Source: Plicaturopsis crispa FD-325 SS-3
Lineage: Eukaryota; Basidiomycota; Agaricomycetes; Amylocorticiales; Amylocorticiaceae
Direction: 5' to 3'
DNA length: 64,000 nucleotides
NCBI GenBank assembly: GCA_000827205.1
Contig: KN832554.1
Location: 2,132,892 to 2,196,891, forward strand
A model generated the notes under the pieces. It searched no databases. It had not been told where the DNA came from and worked only from the letters and a program-made list of their open reading frames with translations. Made by a program: the position numbers and the translations under genes. Below, in pieces: positions 11,143-24,290 of the stretch; position 1 is the stretch's first letter, and each line of letters begins with the position of its first letter.

Positions 11143-12889
11143 GACGGAGCAAAAGCAGGCTGTCGATGAACGCGAGTCTTTAGATTTCCTTGCAACGCGT
11201 CCTCCGACACGCGACTTTTTGATTTTTCACGTATTTCTCTCTTCATTCGGATTCAAGCTCATTTAACGTCTCGAGCTCGTCGAATATAGCCTCTATTTCA
11301 ATCATACGGTCGTCCGTAGCCTCGAGGAATACTGACTACATGCAAAATAATGTATTCATTCAGCGCCAATGAATAAAACATGATATGATACAAAGACCGT
11401 GGGAAATCTGCGAGCCATTCAGCTCTCGACGGCGCGCCACTTGGGTCCTTAGGCCTTACAACTTGTTTCACTTGGCCCACGCTCACAAAGTTGCCCAGAA
11501 TACCGCGATGTGCCGCCAAAAATTAGAACTCTTGCTATGTTCCATATGGCCTCTTGTCGCGTGCAGCCTGCACCCTACGGGTATTAGGGCACTGCTACTA
11601 GTAGGTCCAAGATGGTCCGTCTATTCAGAGTCATCGGTCGACTCGCTTGCGCTAGTTTCTGTCCCTAGGTCAACTTCCGACTAGAGAGCGATGGACACGC
11701 GTCATCGCGATGTCTTCTCCCTCTGCGGAGGCGATGAGATTCGCTGGTTCGCAATGTCAAACCCGTCTAATTAACCAGAGGAGTTCCGCCGCGTCTTCGA
11801 CCGTGTCTTGCGCGTATCTCCACGTTCCCAAACCTTTCGAAGTTTCTTTCCACAGTATACGTGGATATTTGATAGCTGACTATACAGGACCGCGCGTGCA
11901 AGTCATCCCGGCTCTCATGTAGTGCTATTACGACGGCCCTTTGCCTGCTCACCTCCCCTTCTATGCGTCGCCACAGCCGTACAGAAGGACCGTCAATGCT
12001 TCTGCAGAATGATAGTAGAATCTTCGTCTCTTCGTTTGCTCCAGGTGCCTTGAATTACGGTGAGCTCGTCTAGGGTCCAGACAGCTATAATAGCTCATTG
12101 ACAGGTTCTTGCAAGCCACTAGTCTCGGTGTTTCTACTTCTCTACGGCCTTTGTGGAAGATCCAAGTGCAGACATCCTTTCAATTGGGTAGTGTCACTTA
12201 GATGCGGGTCATGGGTAAGTCGTCGATTTTTTAACATCGAGTTACGTTTGAAACGCTTGTTCAAAGGATTTGATACCCTCGTAACAGCGGCGACTGCCTC
12301 CTCCATCTTGCATGCCACGCTATTTGACAACTTGCTCATGCCCATTAACCATTGCCAAGTCCAACCTCACCGTTTTTCTTTATTTTTCAGCCCCGTTATT
12401 CGTGCCTCCTGCTATACAATCGTCAATCCGTGACGAGCATAATAGCGCTATATATGGCCCATCTTCGTTGACTGTCGTCGCTCGTCAGCTGTTCGCTCTC
12501 GCCCGAACTTGGCTGCTATATCTCTTGTCCTCGTGTAATCATCGTCGGTGAATACATCACCTGTCGCGCGTATGTGGATAGCAAGATGTTTCTTTTGTGT
12601 TCGTCAGCTGCTCGCATTTTTTTCTACACTTTTTTTCGCAAATTTGCGCAATAGCTCCGCCGCAGGCCCGCACATCCCAAGAAGCTTCTTCGTTGCTCAC
12701 CTGACGCGCAATCGTGTTGGTTCCAACTTCCAAACAACTTGGGCGGACCAGCTGCTCTGCGTGGATGACTTTCCCATACACTGCTTCCATCGCATCCCAG
12801 CACTAGACTACCCCGGGCGGCCCGTCTACACACTCTCTATAAAGATGGAAGGCTTTTGGGAGCAGGCGAGCGTACAGTCGCCAATTCTG
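11143..12889. other. 1.7-kb intergenic region between divergent CCT8 and fucosidase genes
   Basis: Both neighbours start at its edges, so it should hold two divergent promoters. Pyrimidine-rich tracts occur near 12350-12400 and 12590-12640. The open frame that continues upstream of the fucosidase signal peptide (from 12548) has no family character and looks like leader sequence. No RNA gene, repeat or transposon end was found. Confidence 0.5.
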
Positions 12890-15800
12890 ATGAAGCCACT
12901 AGCCGGTTTGCTCTCTTCAGCGATGGGGGTAGTATCGGCTTCACTCCTGGCCTCTGCCTCACTTGTGAATTTTGCCTCGGTAGAAATTCCTCTCTCCCAT
13001 CTCTTCAACAACCAGGCAGCCTCGATAGATGGCTCGGGGGCAGATTTTGACCGTTTGGGCTCTAGCTTTGACGCTCAGCTGTTACCCAAAGGCCAGTTGA
13101 CGTATGCCGGGATAAAGGTATTTGGGCGAGCCCATTCGTTTATCTGCTACCGAGGCCGTCAGCTAATACATACCCATACCCCCTACTTATCAGTACACGC
13201 TCCCGGCAAGCTGGGGTCAAGGACCCGACAATATTCTCGCAACAGGACAAGTTATTAATTTGCCTAACGCGATACCCATTCACGAATTACACTTTATATA
13301 TGCTGGCGACGGAGATTCAAGTACGGCCCTGGGCTCTTATGTCTCGAGAAATAAAGACCTAGACCGGCTTTTTAGCGTCACTCAAGCAGCGCTTCAACTT
13401 TACTTTTGCGGACAACTCTACCGAAAGTGTTCAGTGTAAGCTCTATTTTTTTTTGACCTGTTGTCGCTTATGCCTAATGAATGTCTAGTGGTCGGCAAAA
13501 ATTGGTGGACTTGGCCCTACGTCAGTACCGGTATTATAAAGACGTACGTGTCAAGCACCAATAAATACTGCTTGCTGAACATAACCCATTCTGTGTGTCT
13601 CAGACCTTACCATTTCATCAACGGCTCTAGCAACAAAGACACGAATATTACCGAGATATTCCAATGGTCCACCTCTATCTCATCCAAGAGCGCTTTGACC
13701 TCCATCACACTTCCTAGCACAAACACATCATCGAGCAGAGTCCACATATTTGCACTCTCCGTAACACCTGCTGCCGATGCCCCAGGCCAGACCTTGGCTC
13801 CAGTTCTGGCTATCAAGGATGCTGCTTTTAGTACGAGTCGCTGGGAAGACGTGAATGACACTCGTGCGCAGGCCGTCCAAGTTACTCTGGCCAATGTTCT
13901 GCCCCAGTCCGCCGGATTATCGACGAACACGTCTATTTCGTCAGCGCACAGTATCGAGATAAGCGGCCCTGACATCACGACAATCTCCGCAGGCGTTGTT
14001 AACCGACTTATAGCCTCGGACCAGGCGCGAGTAGATGTCCTCATTTTTGGAGGCCGCAGCGGCACGGACGCGACTATTTTAGTCAAGGATAGCAATGGTC
14101 GCGTCATCGGAACGTCCGACGGCTGGCCTGTAACGCCGTTGCGCGAAACATGGACCGCAGACCAAGATGAACTCTGGACACATGAAACCCCTACATGGGT
14201 TTGTCCTTTCTCGTTGTTCTTTTTGCAGTGCGCTCATGCATGGGTTCGTAACAGTGGAATAAGGCAAAGTTTGGCATATTGTATGTGTTTTCATGGTTCC
14301 AGTAGACTGGGCACTCAGACTTCCACTTTTAGCATTCATTGGGGTGTTTATAGTGTCCCGGCTTGGGTAGGTGCCAACATATGCTTATCGTCGTATTATA
14401 ATTGACCTAGAGTATCTCAGGCTCCGTCCGGACAGTACGCGGAGTGGTACGAGTAAGTCTTGCGCGATCCTAAGCTACCTTGGCATACATGTCTGACGGG
14501 TTTACAAAGCTGGGACCAGCATATACCCGATAACCCCACCTATGCATATCATGAGAAGACTTACGGAAAGGTATGCTCAGACTGCCCCGGACGCCGTCGA
14601 GCTAACTTCATCGATACTAGGATTTTGTTTACGACGATTTCATCGCCAACTTCACGGCATCAAAATTCAATGCAAGTTCATGGCTGGACCTATTCGACAA
14701 CGCAGGCGCGAAATACTTTGTGTCAGTGACGGTGCGCAGATCAAAGTGTCTGTTCTCAGCGTATATTGTTTTGACGGATAGTGTCCAGAAACACCACGAC
14801 GGGTTCGCCCTCTTTGATACTGGAAACACGACTGGTCGTAGCTCTGTGTGCCTTGGTCCCAAGCGTGACTTGTTGGCTGAGCTGTTCGAGACCGCACAAC
14901 AAGAAAAACCGGAGATTCATCGCGGCACCTACTACTCTCTTCCCGGTATGTCCGACCGTTGAACTATGTTGTCGCATCGCCTCACTGATTTGGTTGAATA
15001 GAATGGTAGGCATTTTAGTGTTTGTATTGGAGCGTATCTTGATATTCTGGACAGGTACAACCCAGACTATGCCAAGTACGGCTTCAGTTCGTGGCCGGGT
15101 GGCCTAGCACACAATGCCTACAACAGTTCTGAGATTGAACCATACACGGGAAGGATCAATATTAGTGACTACCTGGAGGACTTACAGCTACCGCATATGT
15201 TGACGCTTGCCGAAAAGTACGGCTCTGAGATCATGGTGCGTGTCGTTCTACATTGTAGCATCCATGGAGACTCCTTATATATTCAATATTGACAGTGGTG
15301 TGACATTGGCGGACCGAATAAGATGCTCGATTTTTCTGCGGCATACTACAACAATGCGTTGGCGAAAGGCCTTCAAGTCACCGTCAATAACCGTGGGTTT
15401 CCGCTTGGAAATCATGTCTTCGTCTTCTCAGCTGTAGTAAATTTTCAGGTTGTGGTGCTGTCCCGGACTTCGACACACCAGAATATGCCACGTATTCGTC
15501 TGTGCAGACGCGGAAGTGGGAGACGAGCGAGGGCAAGTCATATATATTAGACTTTAAAAAGCTGCCGTTGACGTCGTCTCACAGGGATGGATCCGTACAG
15601 TTACGGCCTCAATAAAGCTACAAACGCCAGTGAATACAAGAACGGCACCACCATTATTCAAACCTTGGTTGATATCGTGGCAAAGAACGGAAACTAGTAA
15701 GTGCCTTTTTGGATGGCCAGGGACACTATTGATGTTTTCTTAGTCTCTTGGACATTGGACCGACTGCGGAGGGGGAGATCATTGCCCCGATGGCCAATAA

Positions 15801-16216
15801 TCTGCTCGATGCTGGAGAATGGCTCAAATACGCAGGAGACTGCGTATATTCCACGGTCGATGCATTTCCTTGGCATATCCATCGCCTATACTTACGCGGT
15901 GCAACAGGATTATTGGTACCAAACCTCTCAAAACTCTGAACCCGAGGACACCCCCGTGCGGTTCCTTACTACACCCAATACATTCTGCATCGTGGCATTG
16001 TCCAAACCTGGAAACGGCCAGCTCGTCGTATCTGAACGTCTCCCAGTGCTGCCTGGCGACGAGATCTTCCTCCTCGGCCCACATAATGGTTCCAGCCTAC
16101 CCTGGTCATTCAATGATGATGCTACCCAGCTCACTATCAACGTGTCGGAAAGCGATTTAGATGCTGTAGACTACGCATGGGCGTTCCAGGTCCGGTACTC
16201 TGGCAACGAGCTGTAA
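12890..16216 (+). CDS. Secreted alpha-L-fucosidase, GH29
   Basis: Hydrolyses terminal alpha-L-fucose from glycans outside the cell. The start at 12890 gives a signal peptide (MKPLAGLLSSAMGVVSASLL). An N-terminal module of about 330 residues, rich in beta strand and N-glycosylation sequons, precedes the GH29 barrel. The barrel begins at 'FGIFIHWGVYSVPAW' (about 14320-14370). Landmarks follow in order: 'YAEWY', 'FTASKFNASSWLDLF', 'GAKYFVSVTKHHDGFALFD', 'EWYNPDYAKYGFS', 'EIMWCDIGGPNK' (whose Asp matches the GH29 nucleophile), 'VNNRGF', 'WETSEGMDPYSYG' and 'NGNYLLDIGPTAEGEI'. A short beta C-terminal domain ends at 16216. At least a dozen short introns are needed; the last, near 15863-15910, restores 'VYSTDYWYQ'. 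The front module is unusual because many GH29 enzymes begin with the barrel. Substrate range cannot be told. Confidence 0.9.
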
Positions 16217-16454
16217 GAACGCATGCATTGGAAATTGTAACGAAAGTAGTACTAAAACATGACCGAGCCAGTATTGTGCATTAAGCAGAGCAGTCCGAGC
16301 AACGAGGTACTTACTAAGTTGTATACGACAATAGTGGGTAAGTCCAAGGAGACAGTGAGTGATAAATGGTATGAGACGTATGCGATATGACGGGCGGAAA
16401 AAAGAATGAAACTTGAGGTCGATGCAAGAGAATAAAAGACATAATAATCAGTGA

Positions 16455-19400
16455 CTAGTGACTAGGCATAAACTGGTTGGTCAGATCTTCAGCAGACGAG
16501 AGCTCGTCTTCATCGTCTTCCTCGTCCTCCTCGGGGATCGGACCGTCGAAGTCGTCATCCTCCTCCTCCTGGTCCACTTCGGCGCCATCGTCAAAGACAA
16601 CATGAAACTGTTCAACAACACCGTTCTAGTAAACAAGCCGCATGCACGCATATGACTGTTTGACTTACGTGGGTAATCAGAGTTTTGACTAATTTGTGAG
16701 TATGGCCCATGTTGGCGAGGATCATGGCAAAATCATTTTGAGGAGCCCGAAGGAGATTGGGACTGAATACAATCGCAAGAGCTTCGGCAGTCATTTGGTT
16801 GTGTTCCTCGTAGTCCGTGACCCTGGTAAAGCAAGCAGATGTTAGTGTATAACAGATGATGGATACCACGCAACGTACTTGTCAAGATGTTCTGTGACGC
16901 GCTTTAGAAGGTCAAAGTTTGCTTGAGGTAACGTTTGGATGACTCCTCGAATACTAGACAGTCGGGCATCCAGGCTTTCCAGTTCTGAATTAACGGTCAG
17001 AAAATCAACATGTGCGATGCGTGCCGAACGAGGCGTACTCATTGCTTCAATGACTTCGAAGTACGACGACGTGGGGAACAGAGGCTCTGGCAAAACCCTG
17101 AACCATGACTTGACCAAATCGCAGACCGCGTGGATATCCGTAGACCGACCGATTGGGGACTCTCCTAAAAGTGGGATGTGAGCGAAACCATCTATATCCA
17201 CGACGCGCAAACTTACCGCGATTGAACCCGTCTTTCAACGCATTGATCTCAGAAGTAGCACCCGCGATCCGATCTTATGGGCAACCCCTGTTGAGCGACT
17301 ATGATTGTGAAGATGAGTGGACAGTACTCACATATGCCAACTTCAGTCAAGCCTCGTGATTCAATTTCTGCCAAACAGCGATGCATCACGAAGGGAATGG
17401 TGCCGGGATGGACTTCCCCGTGTCCAGCTTCCCGTGCAAGTAAATCCTGAATGTTGACTCCAAAGACTGGACACATTGTAAGTACTTGACGAGAGGCGAA
17501 GGTAAAGGGGAAAAACATACCCGCAGTAGGATCGCTCGAGCTAGACATAGGGTAGTTATGTATGTGATCAGCGAGCTGCGGCTTGGGCGATCCAAGATAT
17601 GTAAGTCGGCGTTTCGCAGCAGAGGTGGCTGCTCGGTTGATGGAATCCATCCATCTTGCCATTTCCCGCTTTGAGAGAGCCTGAAGTAGATAGTGCCCAC
17701 CGTCCTCGGTGTCAAGCTTGAAGATGAAAGATCGTTCATTGTTGATATACTGGGAGACTCGAGCCTCTGCAACGCTGAGAACCAAGGCAGGCTTGTTGGA
17801 GGGCACGAAGTCCAACTCGGCTGCAGTCTTTTTGACAACAGGCCCATGGGGCGTGTCCGACGTGAAGGCGCTTGATATAGGTCGCATGAATTGGAAGAAA
17901 GCTGATGACACGCTTTTCTTGTTCCGATGTTGCTTCTGCTGCTTGGACATATTCCTCGGATGAACGGCGCCGCCAGCATGTTCCTCGTATTTATCGGGGT
18001 GGTTGTCGTTCCTAAGGCCTTTGCTAAGGCGATCGCGCAGAGATTTATCTCGCTTGTTCTTTTCTTGTTGAAGAAGAACGAGGCGATGGAAGGGGCGTTG
18101 AACCTTCTTTGCCGACGAGTTTCCGCCACCGGTAGCTTGCAAGTTTTCGCGGTGGGCCTCCTCCTTGATGCCCCGTAAATCAAAATGAAATCCGCTGACC
18201 TCCTTCTCGATGTTGTTCAACCTCTCGAAATCTCTGCGGTCTACATCAGTGCGTTGCCGTGGCCTTAGGTGAGGGGCAAAGAACGGGACACTTTCAATGA
18301 GATCGCAAAGTTGTCTGCAAAATCATAATAAGGCCAACAGTGCCAAATGGGATGGGAAGAAAGGCACGTACCTACGTTTCTCGAAGTTGACGAGACTCTG
18401 TTCAACTTCGCCGTGTGCGGTGACAACGTCCGGAGAGCTGATAATTTCCAGCATTCGCTCCAATAACCAGCCCATGTCAACCGTGAGGATATCCCCGGAA
18501 ACAGCTCCATGAGTGAAGGGCCGAGACAGTAGAGCCGCAACAGTGTCGTACTGCACCCCGCGACTGGTCGCAACGTTCTGCCATGCTCGATGATGTAAGC
18601 GACTTTCGACGCTCACGATAGCGGACGTAAGAACGGCTTCAACAAAGGACCTGATACAAGGCCGTTGGCCAACACCGGATGAATTAGGTACGGCTTCGTG
18701 GCCTCGTAATCGTGCGATTTCGATGGCTCGGAGATACAGGTCCATCCGACTCTGGCGAACGCGAAGGCCTAACCGAAACGCCACAAGTTTAGAGATCAAC
18801 CACTTGCGCAGGATTCCATAGGCTCGTATACAGCTACGGATTCCTGGTGGGAGCAATCGATGAAAAGCATCCTGGCCAAGTTCGAGAATCATGTGGGAGG
18901 GCTCGATTTCCTGAAGGTGCGAGTACATGGTCTGTATGTCGGTGTCTTCGCTACCTGAAGGGGGGTCGCGAGGAAGGAACCAGCCTAACCGATCGGCCGT
19001 CTGGACTTCTAATAAATCAGATGTCACAAAAAGATCCTACAGCACAAAATCAATTGTGGATTTTTGGATGGAGACGCAATGCTGTGACTTACCTCCTCGC
19101 TGACATTGCTAAAAGCTGCAGCCAGCATGGCATCCAAGTCGTCGACGAGTTTTTCGGCATCGATGTTGTCGACATCGGCAGGATCTTTACCAAAATGGCG
19201 ACCTTTAGACGGTGTTCTTGGAGCACCAGATTTCGCAGGTAAAGAGGCCCGGGTCGAAGGTCGCATAGTTTGGGAGGTGAACGATGTAGCCAACGACTTT
19301 CGAGATACGGTGAGGGCCTGAAGAGCTTGTATAACGGCAGGGTCCTCGGACTTCGAGGCTTGGTCCGAAATGTGATCGAGGTTATTGGGATCTAGAAGAG

Positions 19401-22400
19401 ATTGCATGGCGTAGAAGAGTTGCGTATTGTCTAACGCGTCTTGGGCGCCACCACCATTCTCTATCCATTCCTGGATTATGTCGCAGACTTTACAGCGGAT
19501 ATTGACAGTTTGTAGTAGCTCGTTCGTGGACAATGTACGACCAATTGGATGTGAGGTATGATACCGTTTCCGAAGAAGCTGGATATCAATCAGATCAGTC
19601 GATCTGTGCAGCAGCAAAAAAAGGCTAACCTCAAAAAAGACAAAAGGAGTGACAAAACTGCGATATACACGCCACCAAACGTGTGCGAAGTCATCGTGGT
19701 CGACGAAGAGGTCTCGGGTCTTCCCTTCACGAAGGGCCATCTCTCCATTGTCGTCTGCAACCGAGACAGACACGCTCTGAAGGCCGAAAACAAGGATGTC
19801 TATCAAGCGCTCAAGAGTCCCGGCCCTGACGACGACTCGCAGAGGGCGTTCTGAGGATGGCTCGGATATGACAAAGTTCGGACGTTGAGAGATAGAGGGC
19901 AGCGAATTCCGGCGATTGATGCTGGTCTTACGATCTAAACCTTGGGCAGATCCAGGTTTTACTCTGATTGAAGGAGTTCGTCCAATGGCCTTCTCAACAG
20001 GTATGGAAGCATCGGCTGCTGTGCTCGGGGGTCGGGAGGGAGCACGAGATGACGGCCGTGACGATGAAGAAGCGTCTGGAGGCTGGACAACAAGCAGAAG
20101 TTGGCTGTCATATACTTGAATGACGGTACCCCCACGGTCGGGAGATCCAGGTGTAGGGGGGAGTTCATGCACATCGAAATTTCGCGAGTGAACTTTGTCG
20201 AATATTTGGCTTTGCGCGGTAAGGGTGCGCACAGCTTGCAGTTCTGGTGCAGTAAGCGTGCTCTCGAGACGACCGCGCCATAGTTGCGCTCTCTCTATCA
20301 ACGTTAATGTTGGCAGGATTTCCGGAAATAGGATAGGAACGAGTGGGTGGCATGCGGGCTGGCCGGGAGGGAGAGATCGTGACCAATAAGATGGTTCAAA
20401 AAGGCCTTTCCGGCGCGGTTCCGCTGCATAGGATAATGACATGAAGTGGTCCACACTAGGTAAAATATGCATCAGTTACATAGATCGATACTTGAGTAAA
20501 CCTGTACTCGCTGTGTGAATTTAGAGGCACGTCCGTTGTCGGCTTCCGACGAGGATTCGCGCCAGAAGGCCACCATCCTTTCAACGTCCTCCCCTGTCGG
20601 CGTCCCAGAGTCTGATTTCCTTGAGCATAAGGAGAAGGTGGTTCGTATGCCCTCGAAGATCTCCCTACCAGCCAGGAACGACTTAACATTCCAGCAGTCC
20701 TCGGCGTCCTCCGTAGTGGAATTATCAAGGGCTGACTTGAAGCGCCGGCGTGCATCTCCACCCCATGGAGTGACCCTTGGCTCCATGACGCTAGCACACT
20801 CGCCGCTAGGCCCAGGGAATACCCACGATTCGACATAGCTAAGGGCGACAGAATCCACCCGTTTCCAGGCCTTGTCTAATCGCGCAATGGGCCTCGAACA
20901 CAACGCGGAAACGATGGCATGCCAGGAGCACTCGTCCCCTGCTAATCGACAAAGCTCTCCGATTTTCCCCCATGCAGAGATGACCTCCGACCGCGAATGA
21001 GTCTTGGATGTCTGATCGGCGGTCCGACCGGGCAAAGGCGTGCCCAGAGTGCCGCTAGAGGTATCTGAGCCCAGGATTTGCATTAGAATAAGTTTACTTA
21101 GCCAATGCGGGTGCTCTTCTCCGCCAAAAAGCGGTCCAAAAGAGGCTCGGAGGTCCGATGTATCTGCGACATCAGCCTGTGAACTTTCTTCGGGGGCGGT
21201 GAGTATAGTCCCAGTGATGTCTTCTGGGATGCGTCCAAATATGCTGCGATGGAAAACGCCCAAACTCTGAGACACGAGGCGAGGATCAAGCATGAGAAGG
21301 ACGTCGCGGGATAGACCTTCGCGCTCAAGGGCAGTCCAGAGCATCTTGTTATGTACAGAGGCAGGCTGCGATGTCGCATTGGGATTCGGTATATTCAGCG
21401 CATCCATGAGCGAAGAGAGATTGCCACTTTGACTGTCTTCCGGACGCGGGGAGAAGGTTCCGACATTTGGAGAGAGTAAGGAAAGGTCGGGACCAGTGGA
21501 GAATGTGTTGTCAAAGAGAGGGGACGGAGCATGGAGCGCCTGCATCGAAGCCGTTTTGGACATGGCGGAAGGTGCCTCCTCAGATGGTTTTCGGACTGAC
21601 AGACTAGGAATAATCTCGGCCTGCCATGCATCCCAAGCGGCCCCATCAGCTGGCTTGCCCTGACACCGGATATATTCGCGCGCCAGCCAAGCTACCCTAG
21701 AACGTTCCGCGTCCTTTGTGCTTTCCTCAGCCCCAGTGACAAGATATGAGCAGCAGCGAATAAATTCTGTTTCGAACTTCGCCGCGCCAACCAGCGACGG
21801 AAGGCAGAGGAGAATGGCCGATGCGAAATCTTTCCATTCCGCCCGGCGCCGATTGTCGTCTGTTCCGCTGTCCTCCGTCAGAAACGTGGTCGCAAAAACT
21901 GTCTCGTGAACGAGCGCCTCGAAATTGCCTCTCTCCACACCATCATCACCGTGCACCAAGTCGGGATGCGTGCGCCTTCCCCAGAAAGCACGCTTGCGTC
22001 GGTTGGTGGCAGGATCGTCCCGATCACTGCCTCTGCGCGGGCCTCTCCCCCTGCCATTGTCCGAAGCGTCTCCATATGCGTGAGCTTCAGCCTCGTCCTC
22101 TAGATCGGCGGGTATGAGTGTCGTCGGGAAGAGCTCTTTCACAGCCGCCGCTCTGTCTCCCGGCGGCTTGTAGAAGTAAAGCTTCGAGCCCTTCAACTCT
22201 AATTTGAACGATTTCCAGCCTTTCGCAAGCGTCGGTGCTGGGGGCTGTGGAAGCGTGTGGTAGGGATAGACGGATGGAGGCGGACTCTCCGCGCGTCGGT
22301 TGATGAACCCAGAGTGGTACAAAAGCTGCGACGCGCGCTTAGTATTTCGATCATCTTCATCCTCGCCTTCTTGGGGCTCGACAACGGCGGGCGGTGAGAG

Positions 22401-23736
22401 CAGCGCTGTTCCCCTACTGGCGGATAGGTCATGCATGCTCTGAGAGGGATTTGGATTCGATTGCGGCAAAGGTTTCTGGGAGCCTCCACCAAATGCAAAA
22501 GGGAAGCCGCGGCTGGAGCTGGAACCGCTAACGGGAGTGGTAATAGCTTCGTGCTCTCGCTGTTGGTGATCCCGCTCGCGATCTAGCTCTTGCTCTGATG
22601 CTGCTGATCCCTTTCGCTTGGGACTTGAAGGGCTGAAGGATATCTTCGGCGCAGAAAGCTTCGACGCGAGTCGAGGAGCAAATGATTGCGAACGCGCATG
22701 GGCCTGTTTTTGGGCTGTAGTGAGCGGCACAGCGCTGGATTCACCGTCTGGGCCCGAAATTGATATCGATACGCAAGACGCAGACATCGGGGATATTGCC
22801 GCGTCGTCTTCGGGCGGGGATGACGATAGAGGAGCCGACGTTACTATGGTAGGAAACGATTGCTTTTGACTGCGCTTAGGCTGGGCTATACCGATCGAAG
22901 CAGAGGAAGGCGCGGGCGCGTTGCTGTTGCTGTTGCTTCGGCCGCGGTACTGAGTGATCTGAGCGTTGAAGGAGGATGATGTGGGAGACACGGGGGAGGT
23001 GAATTTGCCAAGGTCATCAGCAGAGCGAGACCACCCCTTACGCGAAATAGACCGCAAGTCGCCTGAACCGCCGCTAGCAAACGAGGAAGCGCCGGGCGAA
23101 CCTAGGGAACGCGATTGGTCGATCGACGGTTGTAATTGAGACACGTCAAGGACAGATCTGTGTACAAAGATACATCAGTGACCGGGTCAAAACGCGTCTA
23201 AAGGTAAAAGACTGGGAGCCACGTCGTGAAAGAGGAGTTCCTTTGCCAGAAAGACGCGGTTACATGGGAGTGGCTGTTGCACTGTACTGCGGTTTGTCGA
23301 GCTAAGCCTCGCCGTATCTCATGCTCGGCTGTTCGATCGACGTGCCGCACAATGCAGGGGACGCGCAATATCACGAGCGCGACAGATCATTGGTATAGGA
23401 GGAAACTCACCTGCTACCGACTCCACTGCTTCCCGTATACGGATCTGAGTTGAGTATCGGTCGAGGGTCTGTTGGCTGCGATATCTTGTGTTTACGTGTA
23501 GTAGACGACGTGGTACTTGTTCTTGGCTCGGCCCCGCCAGACGGCACGCGCGACGTAGAATCCCTTCGCGTGAACCATTTCGAGGACTTGGACAAGAACT
23601 GCGTGAAACCAGATGGAGATGTCGAACGAGATTGAGGAAACGCCAGAGAAGCGGAAGAAGAAGACGGGACTGAGCCAGGCGCGTAAGGATCGTTAGGGCT
23701 CAAAGAGTTGGACGACGCGCCACGGCGCGGTGGCAT
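16455..23736 (-). CDS. Giant serine-rich RasGEF-like / PH / RhoGAP protein
   Basis: Probably links Ras-type and Rho-type GTPase control. Exon 1 (23736 to about 23412, start MPPRRGASSNSLSPN) is separated by a roughly 250-nt intron from a long exon (23157 to about 20490). That exon carries low-complexity serine-rich sequence and a PH-like patch (KGWKSFKLELKGSKLYFYKP). A 67-nt intron joins 'RVQVYS' to 'EPRRKGLF'. Next come a RasGEF_N-like stretch (VWWRVYRSFVTPFVFFEV, near 19.6 kb), a CDC25-like segment (HLQEIEPSHMILEL...GILRKWLI, near 18.8-18.9 kb), a second PH domain (near 17.6-17.8 kb) and RhoGAP. RhoGAP shows the arginine finger in 'GIYRIAG', formed across an intron, then 'KSWFRVLPEPLFP' and 'NQMTAEALAIVFSPNLLR'. 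The C-terminus is very acidic and stops at 16455. About 2,100 residues. RhoGAP and PH are firm; RasGEF assignment is by pattern, and its catalytic activity is unproven. Confidence 0.8.
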
Positions 23737-24290
23737 ATTTAGGTATCCTTGGTCGATATGTTGCGGAGCAGACAGTGCGAAAGGAGGGTTGAAAGTGCTG
23801 AAAACTGGATAAGAAGTATTTACGGTGGGCGCGTTTTCGAAACGGTGAAGATAGACACCAGCTCCAGGAGCGACCGTGAGCGGGATATCGCACCTGGGAT
23901 AGTATCATCGACATTCAGCCTTCAGACGCGCCAGAACCGATATGTTGCTCACCAAAACGCAAAACGGAAACGGAGATAACGGTAGTGGCAAAGAAGAAAG
24001 GACAGCAAGGATGTTCATGGGGCCATGGCAAAGAAGACGGGGGTGTCAAATATAGAAATGCGTTCAATACTCCAAAGTCTTCTAATGAAAATCTGGGGCC
24101 TTGCGGGCGCCATCGCTGCGCGGCAGAAGGTTGCTCCCAGTCTCTCCTACATCCTATGCGTGCAGTCCGGAAAGCCATGTACGAGGTATTGCCTGGCAAT
24201 GATATCAACTAATATTTATCCACCAAAAGCAATGCCTATACAACGTCCACTGTTCATGTACTTTCCACCGTTAGATCCATCCCACCAGGC
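23737..24290. other. Intergenic, promoter side of the RasGEF-RhoGAP gene
   Basis: This separates two genes transcribed leftwards. It should contain the promoter of the RasGEF-RhoGAP gene and the terminator of the F-box gene. Open frames here are short and unconvincing, and no repeats are seen. Confidence 0.6.

Noticed and set aside
12548-12889. Upstream in-frame extension of the fucosidase
   Set aside because: It has no family character, and starting there would bury a good signal peptide. The Met at 12890 is preferred.
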